Assembly: GCA_029779995.1 (NCBI GenBank)
Contig: JAKOZM010000155.1
Coordinates: forward strand, 1-13,055
DNA: 13,055 bases
Origin: Actinomycetes bacterium
GTDB taxonomy: Bacteria; Actinomycetota; Actinomycetes; S36-B12; UBA10799
Direction: 5' to 3'
A program made the translations under genes and the position numbers. The stretch's first letter is position 1. Each line of letters opens with the position of its first letter. The notes below the pieces were generated by a model. The model saw only the letters and a list, made by a program, of their open reading frames with translations. It was not told where the DNA came from and made no database searches. Shown here one piece after another: positions 7,322-13,055 of this stretch.

Positions 7322-8548
7322 GAGCCCTTCGACGGCAGGCTCCTCGCGTTTGGCGATGAGTCGCCACACACCGATCAGGGTCACCGCCCCGACCACCAGC
7401 AACATGATGACGGCCACCTGGGCGACGGAGTCGTGCCACAGCGCCACCGCCGCGACGAGCGCCGCACAGCCGGCCCAGATCACCGGGATGTAGGTCCTGT
7501 CCCGGATGGCCACCAGGCCCAGAACGACGAACTGCAGTAATGCGCCGAACGCTCCGATCAGGGCGAAGATGGGAAGCAGTGGGGCCATATCGGCGTATTC
7601 GGGGCCGGCGATGACGGACACGACCAGATCGGGGGCCAGCGCGATCAGTCCCGTGCACAGTAAGCCGATGGCCGCCACGATGCTCAGGCCGACCAGGGTG
7701 GTGCGACCTCGGCGGGCGTCGACCATCCGGGCATAGGCCATCACGGCCACGAACTGCGGCAGCCACGTGACCACCTTGGCCACGATGATGCCCACGCCGT
7801 ACTGTCCCGCCTCGTCGGGGGTCAGGAAGGCACGGCCCAGCACGATATCCAGGTTCGTCAGGGCGAACAGCGCCAGCAGTGAGTAGGTGGCCGCCGGGAT
7901 CTCGCGCAGCATGGTCGTGTGCCGGGCGTGCCCGCCGCGCCACTGCCCGCGCACGAGCAACCAGGCGAGCAGCGCGCCGACCGCGGCACCCGCGGTCAGA
8001 CCGAAGACCGCTGAGCCCAGCGTGGCCACCATGAGCAACAACGCGATCGTCAGCAGACTGCGGGGTACTGCCATCGACAGGTACACCCCGGCCAGGCTCA
8101 CATGTCGCTCGCCGCCCTGCGCGATCCCGAGGGCCCCGCCGAGCAGTGTCAGGGGCAGGAAGCCCAACGCCAGCATGGCCGCGATGGGCAGGCCGTCCAG
8201 GCGCAGGGCCCAGTTCACCAGGGGTGAGATGAGCAGCCAGAAGGCCGTGACCGCTGCACCGGTGATCCAGGCGGTGCGCCAGGCGGCGGCGGTCTCGTCG
8301 CGGCGCTGTTCGCCGCTGATACCCACGATGTGGCGCGCCGTGACGGCCTGGGTGGCCAGGGCCACCGTGTTCCCGATCAGGAGTAGCGCGAGCAGGGCGC
8401 TGAACGCTCCGAACTGTGCAGGCGTCAGGGCCCGGGCGGCGACCAGTGTCTGGCCGTAGGCCAACACCTGGCCGACCCCCAAGGACACCGCCACGAGCAG
8501 TCCACCGCCCACCAGCCGTGTGCGCGTTGTCGTGTCGTCCGTGCTCAT
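7307..8548 (-). CDS. MOP-superfamily polysaccharide (lipid-linked oligosaccharide) flippase, Wzx-like
   Basis: Integral membrane protein of 413 residues, hydrophobic almost throughout and compatible with 12 to 14 membrane helices. The opening (GGGLLVAVSLGVGQVLAYGQTLVAARALTPAQFGAFSALLALL, about residues 14-55) is the usual first-helix pair of the polysaccharide biosynthesis/O-antigen flippase family, including the xARxLxPxxFGxF pattern. A second such pair near 235-270 (FALTNLDIVLGRAFLTPDEAGQYGVG) marks the internal repeat. It would move an undecaprenyl- or decaprenyl-linked glycan across the membrane; the cargo is unknown. I chose ATG 8548 because GGGAGG sits 5 bases upstream. The GTG one codon earlier would be only 2 bases away. 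It is divergent from the large membrane protein gene by just 29 bases, which suggests co-regulation with it. Confidence 0.85.
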   Translation of the reverse strand: MSTDDTTTRTRLVGGGLLVAVSLGVGQVLAYGQTLVAARALTPAQFGAFSALLALLLIGNTVALATQAVTARHIVGISGEQRRDETAAAWRTAWITGAAVTAFWLLISPLVNWALRLDGLPIAAMLALGFLPLTLLGGALGIAQGGERHVSLAGVYLSMAVPRSLLTIALLLMVATLGSAVFGLTAGAAVGALLAWLLVRGQWRGGHARHTTMLREIPAATYSLLALFALTNLDIVLGRAFLTPDEAGQYGVGIIVAKVVTWLPQFVAVMAYARMVDARRGRTTLVGLSIVAAIGLLCTGLIALAPDLVVSVIAGPEYADMAPLLPIFALIGAFGALLQFVVLGLVAIRDRTYIPVIWAGCAALVAAVALWHDSVAQVAVIMLLVVGAVTLIGVWRLIAKREEPAVEGLSVSG

Positions 8549-8553
8549 CACAT

Positions 8554-8572
8554 CCTCCCGGATGCCACCCTA
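8554..8572. promoter_or_regulatory. Overlapping divergent -10 elements and flippase ribosome site
   Basis: Minus strand: TAGGGT (8572-8567) is a TANNNT -10 placing a start near 8560, followed at once by the GGGAGG ribosome site (8559-8554) of the flippase. Plus strand: TGC-CACCCT (8563-8571) resembles an extended -10, with the key A and T at 8567 and 8571, and ends 6 bases before GTG 8578. The same A/T base pairs serve both directions. CATCC (8551-8555) and GGATG (8560-8564) can also form a 5-bp hairpin that would partly cover the ribosome site. Confidence 0.35.
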
Positions 8573-8577
8573 AGCGA

Positions 8578-10272
8578 GTGTCCTCCCGACTCAAGGCATC
8601 CCTGCTCCCAGCGTGGTCGCTGCTGCTGGCGCTGATGGTCCTGCTGCCGGTGCTCATGCCGGGCTACGTGCTGCACGTCGACATGGTGTTCGTGCCGCAG
8701 CAGACCCTGCTGCCGTGGAATCTGGGAATCGGTGGGGGACTGCCGCGTTCCGTGCCGCAGGACGCGGTCGTCTCCCTGATCGCTGGGCCGATCCCGGGGC
8801 AAGTCATCCAGAAGGTGGTGTTGCTCGCATCCCTGGTGCTGGCCGGAGTGGGCGCCGGCAGGCTGGCAGGGCCATCGCTGGCGCTCCGGTTGCCAGCGGC
8901 CTCCATCTACCTATGGTCGGCCTACACCGCCGCACGGCTGCTCATGGGCCACTGGGGGCTGCTGTGGGCGGCGGCTCTGCTGCCGTGGGTGATCATCGCC
9001 GCCCGAACCGCTCGCCGGCGCGGTGACTGGCTACCCGTGGTGCTGCTGTGTGGAATCGGTGCGCTGGTGCCCACCGGTGGCATTTTGCTGGCCCTGGTCG
9101 CCGTCCCGCTTGCCATCGGTTTCGGCAGCGCGCTGCCCCCCTCACGGCGGGGGCTGATCGTCGCCGGGGTGATCGCCGTGAACGCGCCATGGTGGCTGGC
9201 GGCGGTGCGCAGCAGTTCGCTGCACGAATCCGACCCGCTGGGCCTAGTGGTCTTCGGGGCGCGCGCCGATGGCGTCGGAGGGGTGCTGACCAGCGTGTTG
9301 GCTGGAGGTGGGGTGTGGAACAGCGAAGCGACCCTCGGGTCGCGCACCACCGTGTTCGCCGCGATGGGCGTGGTGGTGCTGGTGGCCCTCGCGGCTCTTG
9401 GCTGGCAGCGATGGTGGCGTGAGAACCCGCCCGAAGCGGTGGTCCTGGGCGCGCTCGCGGTGCTCGGGGTCCTCTGGGCCTGGATCTCGGGAACGCTGGG
9501 CAGCCAGGTCTGGGCACAGCAGATCGTGTCGGCCGTACCGGGCGGCGGACTGCTGCGCGACGGACAGAAATGGACCGTGTGGTGGGTGCTACTGCTCGCG
9601 GTCTGCGCTCCCTGGGGACTACAGCGGCTGCTCACACGGGCTGATGAGAACCTGCGCCTGTTCCTCGCAGGTTCGCTGACGGTGTTGCCGATCGCGTTGT
9701 TGCCCGACCTGGCGGCGGGCGCTTTCGGACGGTTGCAGGCCCATACCTACCCGCAGGAGTGGGACGGTCTGCGCGATCAGCTGGCCAGGTCGCAGGTGGC
9801 GGGCGACGTGGTCTCATTGCCCTGGTCACCGTTTCGCCGGTACTCCTGGAACGGGTCGGGGGTGGTCCTTGACCCATTGCCCCGCTACCTCACGCGCACG
9901 GTGGTTTGGAACGATGACCTGCCGGTGGTCCTGTTCAACCGGTTGGTAGAGGTGGGCGGCGACGATCCACGAGCGAAGATCATCGGTGACACCATCGCCT
10001 CCAGCAAGGCGTTGCCGCCCCGGTTGGCGGAGCTCGGAGTGGCATGGATCGTGGTCCAGCGCGATCAACCTCAGGCAAGTCGGCAGGTGGATCTGCGGGG
10101 AGCCACGATGGTGTGGGAGCAGGGGGACCTGCAATTGTGGCGCGTCGACACGGCCGTCACGGTCCGCGCGCCAGAGGATCGGGTGCTGGTCGCGGTGAAT
10201 GTGGGTGTGCTACTGCTGCTGCTGGGAGGGTCGATGGTGTGGATCACCGCCCATACGAGATCCCGGCTGTGA
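8578..10272 (+). CDS. Large polytopic membrane protein, GT-C glycosyltransferase-like (Rv0226c-type)
   Basis: 564 residues. The N-terminal ~380 residues are mostly hydrophobic helices; residues ~385-530 form an extracytoplasmic domain (YPQEWDGLRDQL, DVVSLPWSPFRRYSW, RLAELGVAWIVVQ); a last helix lies at 536-556. Asp35 in GYVLHVDMVF, in the first outer loop, occupies the place of the catalytic Asp in GT-C enzymes, and VPQQTLLPWNLG, LLMGHWGLLWAAALLPW and PWWLAAV resemble the AftD/GT-C membrane fold. Size and setting next to a GT4 and a methyltransferase recall M. tuberculosis Rv0226c (from memory). It probably transfers a sugar from a polyprenyl donor outside the membrane, but activity is unproven. 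GTG 8578 is chosen because the reading frame upstream is antisense to the flippase and encodes only Pro/Arg-rich sequence. The start may be leaderless. Confidence 0.8.
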   Translation: MSSRLKASLLPAWSLLLALMVLLPVLMPGYVLHVDMVFVPQQTLLPWNLGIGGGLPRSVPQDAVVSLIAGPIPGQVIQKVVLLASLVLAGVGAGRLAGPSLALRLPAASIYLWSAYTAARLLMGHWGLLWAAALLPWVIIAARTARRRGDWLPVVLLCGIGALVPTGGILLALVAVPLAIGFGSALPPSRRGLIVAGVIAVNAPWWLAAVRSSSLHESDPLGLVVFGARADGVGGVLTSVLAGGGVWNSEATLGSRTTVFAAMGVVVLVALAALGWQRWWRENPPEAVVLGALAVLGVLWAWISGTLGSQVWAQQIVSAVPGGGLLRDGQKWTVWWVLLLAVCAPWGLQRLLTRADENLRLFLAGSLTVLPIALLPDLAAGAFGRLQAHTYPQEWDGLRDQLARSQVAGDVVSLPWSPFRRYSWNGSGVVLDPLPRYLTRTVVWNDDLPVVLFNRLVEVGGDDPRAKIIGDTIASSKALPPRLAELGVAWIVVQRDQPQASRQVDLRGATMVWEQGDLQLWRVDTAVTVRAPEDRVLVAVNVGVLLLLLGGSMVWITAHTRSRL

Positions 10273-10279
10273 CATGTGG

Positions 10280-10300
10280 GCGCCGGACCTGCGTCCGCGC
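10280..10300 (+). terminator. GC-rich hairpin downstream of the membrane protein gene
   Basis: GCGCCGGAC-ctgc-GTCCGCGC forms a tetraloop stem of 5 plus 3 base pairs with one bulged C, 7 bases after the stop codon at 10272. No T-run follows, which is common for actinobacterial terminators. It would separate the membrane protein transcript from the small protein gene. Confidence 0.4.
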
Positions 10301-10312
10301 GTTCAAACGTGC

Positions 10313-10318
10313 TACGGT
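10313..10318 (+). promoter_or_regulatory. Candidate -10 element (TACGGT) for the small membrane protein gene
   Basis: TACGGT fits TANNNT and lies 62 bases before ATG 10381, giving a leader of about 56 bases that contains the GAGCGG direct repeat (10329-10334, 10341-10346) and the ribosome site AGGAGG (10369-10374). No clear -35 is visible. Confidence 0.35.
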
Positions 10319-10380
10319 CTGCCCTCAGGAGCGGTCGCACGAGCGGCTCCGCACACGTACTCAGATTCAGGAGGCAAGAT

Positions 10381-10542
10381 ATGGCCAGTCCCGTTGGTCC
10401 GATCGTTGCGGTAGTGGTCGGCGTCGTATTGGCCGGAGGGGCCGCGGTCGGCATCGTCAATTCGCAGACGGGCGCCACACCGAACGACCAGCCAGTCGTG
10501 GTCTACGGCAACTCATCTCCGAGCCCGACCGCCACCTCCTGA
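10381..10542 (+). CDS. Small single-pass membrane or secreted protein, DUF2613-like
   Basis: 53 residues: one hydrophobic segment at about 6-27 (PIVAVVVGVVLAGGAAVGIV), then a short polar tail NSQTGATPNDQPVVVYGNSS, ending Ser/Pro/Thr-rich. The ATG has a textbook AGGAGG 6 bases upstream. The frame stays open upstream, but that part has no start with a ribosome site and overlaps the hairpin and promoter. Size, topology and the C-terminal YGN motif match what I recall of DUF2613 proteins, such as M. tuberculosis Rv0236A (57 residues, adjacent to aftD). Function of that family is not established. Its setting here, in the same envelope cluster as an AftD-type gene, supports the assignment and suggests a small partner of a membrane glycosyltransferase. 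Assignment rests on memory of the family, not on a search. Confidence 0.75.
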   Translation: MASPVGPIVAVVVGVVLAGGAAVGIVNSQTGATPNDQPVVVYGNSSPSPTATS

Positions 10543-10548
10543 CCGACC

Positions 10549-10569
10549 CGCACGTCTGCTGCGCGTGCG
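10549..10569. terminator. Short inverted repeat between convergent stops
   Basis: CGCACG (10549-10554) and CGTGCG (10564-10569) form a 6-bp stem with a 9-base loop. It fits exactly in the 27-base gap between the small protein's stop (10542) and the GT4 stop (10570), where a bidirectional terminator would be expected. No T-runs flank it, and the stem is short. Confidence 0.3.
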
Positions 10570-11769
10570 TCAGATCGTTGTCTCCACATGATGTTCGACG
10601 TGGCCTGAAGGTGCCGGTACGACCCGCACCCGCGACACCCGCGTCGAGACATCGCTGAGCACCGCGGCGAACGCCTTAGCGGTCGCGGCCCAGGTGAACT
10701 CCTCAGCACGCTTGCGGGCCTGGTCGCCCAGCCGTGCTCGCCAGGCGGCGTCCTCCAGCAGCGCACCCAACGTCGAGGCGTAGTCCTCGACCTCGCCATC
10801 CACCAGCATCCCGGTTTCGCCGTGGACGATGGATTCGGCCACGCCACCTGCCTGCCGGTAGGCCACCGAGGGGACGGCATGGGTGGCGGCCTCCATGACC
10901 ACGATGCCCCAGCCCTCCTTCAGCGAGGGCAACGCCAGCACCCAACTCGAGGCGTACACGCCGTGTTTGGTCTTCTCGTCCACGAAGCCGTGGAAGTCGA
11001 CGATGTCAGTGACCCCGAGGGCATCCGCGACAGTTTGGAGTCGCTGCGACCACCAGCCGTCGCCGACCACCGAGATCCGCAGGCCCGGATGGCGCCGGCG
11101 CAGGATCGCCCCCGCGCGCAGCACGTGCTCCACGCGCTTGTGCGGCACCAAGCGTCCGACGACGGCGATATGCGGATGCTCGCTGGGCTCCACGTCCAGA
11201 CCGGGAGCGGCTTCGATCCCGTTATGGATGACATGAATGCGCTGCGCACCCACCCCCAGTTCGGTCAGTTCCTCACGCGTCTTGTCCGAGACCGCCACGT
11301 ACGTGCAGTCCCGGTAGAGCCGGGGGGCCAGCCGCGACTCGATCCACCATCCAACACGCGAGCGCAACGGGTCGTAGACGACGGGCCACTGCTCACGGTG
11401 CACGTGGTGCACCAGGACCACGACGGGTGTGTCGCCGCACACCGCGCGCGACATGAACGGAATGCCGTTCTGCACATCGATGATCACGTCCAGATCACCG
11501 AAGGCCCTTCGCCGCACGTGCTTGATCGCCTCCGCGTACACGCTGAGCTTGGTGCCGGCCCGCACGAAGCGCACCCCGTCGACGATCTCGTGGCCAGCGG
11601 CGCCCTCGTACCTGGCGCAGAAGATCGTGACCTCGTGGCCGGCCGCCGCCAAGGACCTGGCCACGTTCTCCACGTACACCTCGGAACCGCCGCCCTCCGG
11701 GTGCCTGGTGTCGCGCCAGTTGAGGAAGAGCACACGCAGCACTGTGGCCGTGGGCTGCGCTGTCGTCAC
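10570..11769 (-). CDS. GT4-family glycosyltransferase (Rv0225-like)
   Basis: Cytoplasmic or membrane-peripheral retaining glycosyltransferase of GT-B fold, 399 residues. The N-terminal acceptor domain has RVLFLNWRDTRHPEGGGSEVYVENVA (about 12-37), the glycine-rich loop typical of GT4. The C-terminal donor domain has VVGRLVPHKRVEHVLRAG (about 204-220, conserved Arg and Lys) and the EX7E motif in SLKEGWGIVVMEA (Glu285, Glu293). The sugar and acceptor are unknown. The cluster suggests transfer to a lipid-linked precursor that the flippase then exports. I chose GTG 11769 because TACCGT ends 7 bases upstream (leaderless). The GTG at 11778 would overlap that -10 and has no ribosome site. Divergent from the methyltransferase; convergent with the small protein. 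Confidence 0.9.
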   Translation of the reverse strand: MTTAQPTATVLRVLFLNWRDTRHPEGGGSEVYVENVARSLAAAGHEVTIFCARYEGAAGHEIVDGVRFVRAGTKLSVYAEAIKHVRRRAFGDLDVIIDVQNGIPFMSRAVCGDTPVVVLVHHVHREQWPVVYDPLRSRVGWWIESRLAPRLYRDCTYVAVSDKTREELTELGVGAQRIHVIHNGIEAAPGLDVEPSEHPHIAVVGRLVPHKRVEHVLRAGAILRRRHPGLRISVVGDGWWSQRLQTVADALGVTDIVDFHGFVDEKTKHGVYASSWVLALPSLKEGWGIVVMEAATHAVPSVAYRQAGGVAESIVHGETGMLVDGEVEDYASTLGALLEDAAWRARLGDQARKRAEEFTWAATAKAFAAVLSDVSTRVSRVRVVPAPSGHVEHHVETTI

Positions 11770-11776
11770 GCGGCAC

Positions 11777-11782
11777 ACGGTA
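11777..11782 (-). promoter_or_regulatory. Candidate -10 element (TACCGT) of a leaderless GT4 promoter
   Basis: Minus-strand TACCGT fits TANNNT, with 7 bases to GTG 11769. It lies in the 60-base divergent gap shared with the methyltransferase promoter. No -35 match is obvious. Confidence 0.45.
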
Positions 11783-11817
11783 CCTCAGAACTACCCCGGT
11801 TCGGTGTGTCCGTGACG

Positions 11818-11823
11818 TAGGTT
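11818..11823 (+). promoter_or_regulatory. Candidate -10 element (TAGGTT) of a leaderless methyltransferase promoter
   Basis: TAGGTT fits TANNNT and is followed by 6 bases and then GTG 11830, with no ribosome site in between. It would drive the methyltransferase and, by overlap, the AftD-type gene. Confidence 0.5.
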
Positions 11824-11829
11824 CTTACG

Positions 11830-12594
11830 GTGAGCCTCGTGCAACCCGAAAGCGCCCGCCAGCGGCTGCGGGACCTCGCGACGTGGTCGCGGGCGGTTCG
11901 GCTTTTCCAGGACTTCCAAGTCGAGCAGACCGACCCCGACCGCTTCTACGGCACGATGGCCCGCGACTCGGTCGAACAACTGCAATGCCTGATGGATCTG
12001 GCGGGTAGCCACGTCCTGGACGTGGGTGGCGGCCCCGGTTACTGGGCCGATGCCTTCGCTGCCGCCGGTGCCCGCTACACGCCGCTGGACGCCGATGCTG
12101 GTGAGCTGGCGCTGCACGGCCGCACCCCACTGCCCGGAACGGTGATGGGCGACGGCCAGCGGCTGCCCTTTCGCGATGACGGCTTCGACCTTGTCTACTC
12201 CAGCAACGTGGGGGAGCACGTGCCGCAACCCTGGCGGATGGGCGACGAGATGCTGCGGGTCTGCCGGCCAGGTGGTGTGGTCTTCTATTCCTACACGCTG
12301 TGGTACGGGCCCTGGGGCGGTCATGAGACGGCACCCTGGCACTATCTGAACGGTCGCTACGCGGCCCGCCGTTACGAGCGGACCACCGGGCACCCCCCCA
12401 AGAACGTGTACGGGCAGTCGTTGTTTCCCGTCTCCATGGCAGCGGGCCTGCGATGGGCACGGACTCGTAGCGACGCCGAGGTCATCGACGTGATTCCGCG
12501 CTACCTGCCCGCTGGCCTCTTCTGGGTCCGTTCCGTGCCAGTCCTGCGGGAAGTGGTGACGTGGAACGTTGCGCTGATTCTGAGGAAGCGATGA
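11830..12594 (+). CDS. Class I SAM-dependent methyltransferase (Rv0224c-like)
   Basis: 254 residues, Rossmann-type methyltransferase of the Methyltransf_11/25 kind. Seen: motif I HVLDVGGGPGYWADAF (61-76, SAM-binding glycine loop), the acidic strand end TPLDADAG (84-91), GDGQRLPFRDDGFDLVYSSNVGEHV (107-131, motifs for adenine contact and motif IV), and MLRVCRPGGVVFYSYT (141-156). About 60 residues precede the SAM core, and the C-terminal third (160-254) is rich in aromatic and basic residues and ends in a mildly hydrophobic stretch that may sit at the membrane. Substrate is unknown; a lipid-linked sugar is plausible from context. As I recall, Rv0224c has the same length and likewise lies divergent from a GT4. 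The start GTG is supported by a leaderless -10. The stop overlaps the next ATG (ATGA), indicating translational coupling. Confidence 0.9.
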   Translation: MSLVQPESARQRLRDLATWSRAVRLFQDFQVEQTDPDRFYGTMARDSVEQLQCLMDLAGSHVLDVGGGPGYWADAFAAAGARYTPLDADAGELALHGRTPLPGTVMGDGQRLPFRDDGFDLVYSSNVGEHVPQPWRMGDEMLRVCRPGGVVFYSYTLWYGPWGGHETAPWHYLNGRYAARRYERTTGHPPKNVYGQSLFPVSMAAGLRWARTRSDAEVIDVIPRYLPAGLFWVRSVPVLREVVTWNVALILRKR

Positions 12595-13055
12595 CCCTTC
12601 TGGAGCGTCCATCGACGGCTGCGCAGGACACTGCTGGTCAGGGGGCACCGCCCAGCTGGCGAGCACGTGTCGTGGCTGTGTGTGTGGCCCTGGTGGCTCT
12701 GGCCTTCTTGCAGGACCCGGGCCGCATCGCCGCCGACACCAAGCTGGACCTCACCGTCGACCCCTGGTCCTTCCTGGGGCGTTCCTTGCACCTGTGGGAT
12801 CCCGAGGGTTTCTTCGGGCAGTTGCAGAATCAGGCCTACGGCTACCTGTGGCCCATGGGCCCGTTCTTCGGTCTGGGCACGACGTTGGGCATCCCCGAAT
12901 GGGCGGTTCAGCGGCTCTGGTGGGCCACGATCCTGGTGGGAGCCTTCCTGGGCATCTACCTGCTGCTGCGGGTGTTACGGGTCGGCAGTGGGTGGGCGCA
13001 GATCCTGGCGGGTGTGGCCTACGCCTTGGCGGTGCGACCCCAGTCAGCCCTCGGG
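12591..13055 (+). CDS. aftD: AftD-type alpha-(1->3)-arabinofuranosyltransferase (DUF3367 family), N-terminal part
   Basis: Only the first 155 residues are in the window; full-length members exceed 1,000 residues. AftD is a polytopic GT-C enzyme that adds arabinofuranose from decaprenyl-phosphoarabinose outside the membrane, branching arabinogalactan and lipoarabinomannan in mycobacteria. Seen: a cytoplasmic head (1-24), a first helix (about 25-41), then the hallmark outer loop DTKLDLTVDPWSFLGRSLHLWDP (49-71) followed by FGQLQNQAYGYLWPMGPFF (75-93), and further helices at about 104-127. Acidic residues Asp49/Asp53 lie where GT-C catalytic Asp residues occur. ATG 12591 overlaps the methyltransferase stop by 4 bases and has AGGAAG just upstream. 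Homologues exist in actinomycetes without mycolic acids, so the product need not be arabinogalactan. Confidence 0.9.
   Translation, partial: MTLLERPSTAAQDTAGQGAPPSWRARVVAVCVALVALAFLQDPGRIAADTKLDLTVDPWSFLGRSLHLWDPEGFFGQLQNQAYGYLWPMGPFFGLGTTLGIPEWAVQRLWWATILVGAFLGIYLLLRVLRVGSGWAQILAGVAYALAVRPQSALG

Noticed and set aside
8416..8577. N-terminal extension of the 564-residue membrane protein
   Set aside because: The extra 54 residues are Pro/Arg-rich and antisense to the flippase 5' end. GTG 8578 gives an immediate hydrophobic N-terminus.
7098..8657. 519-residue open frame on the minus strand
   Set aside because: It runs through the flippase gene in another frame and into polA antisense. The product is Arg/Pro/Gly-rich low-complexity sequence, typical of a GC-rich shadow frame.
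10276..10380. Upstream extension of the small membrane protein to an earlier ATG
   Set aside because: It would overlap the hairpin and the -10 candidate, adds Arg/Ser-rich sequence before the membrane segment, and ignores the strong AGGAGG 6 bases before ATG 10381.
10822..11820. 332-residue open frame on the plus strand
   Set aside because: It is antisense to the GT4 gene, whose GGGSE loop and EX7E motif are clear. The antisense product has a shadow-type composition.
11791..12666. 291-residue open frame on the minus strand
   Set aside because: It is antisense to the methyltransferase and the start of aftD, both of which show family motifs and coupled starts.

Overview
The window is GC-rich, gene-dense DNA of an actinobacterium (Actinomycetota, class Actinomycetia). 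The evidence is strong GC bias at third codon positions, frequent GTG starts, several starts that look leaderless, a PolI with the actinobacterial motif B, and AftD and DUF2613-type envelope genes. The genus cannot be read from this sequence. It holds 12 genes, two of them cut by the window edges. No stretch over 300 bases lacks a gene, and I see no tRNA, rRNA, CRISPR array, insertion sequence or prophage.

Left part (1-3466, minus strand): a compact livH-livM-livG-livF operon for a branched-chain amino acid (HAAT-family) ABC importer. The two permeases and two ATPases are nearly contiguous or overlapping, and livF runs off the left edge. LivH is unusual: a signal peptide and an Ig-like (CnaB/carboxypeptidase-regulatory-like) domain precede the permease. 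No substrate-binding protein gene is visible. A divergent intergenic region with repeated CGCTA/TAGCG half-sites separates livH from a GNAT acetyltransferase gene (3647-4210, plus), whose end overlaps that of a convergent PaaI-like hotdog thioesterase gene (4179-4583, minus).

Middle (4682-7321, plus): polA, a full-length DNA polymerase I with active-looking 5' nuclease and polymerase motifs, a degenerate proofreading domain and a Tyr at the position that sets dideoxynucleotide discrimination. PolA and the thioesterase are transcribed divergently, apparently both from leaderless promoters.

Right part (7307-13055): a cell-envelope glycan module. It has a Wzx/MOP-type flippase (minus), a large polytopic GT-C-like membrane protein (plus), a 53-residue DUF2613-like small membrane protein (plus), a GT4 glycosyltransferase (minus), a class I methyltransferase (plus) and the first 155 residues of an AftD-type arabinofuranosyltransferase (plus, overlapping the methyltransferase by 4 bases). 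Content and relative orientation recall M. tuberculosis Rv0224c-Rv0225-Rv0226c and Rv0236A/aftD (from memory), here brought together. The likely joint role is building and exporting a surface polysaccharide, probably arabinan-containing. Substrates cannot be read from the sequence.
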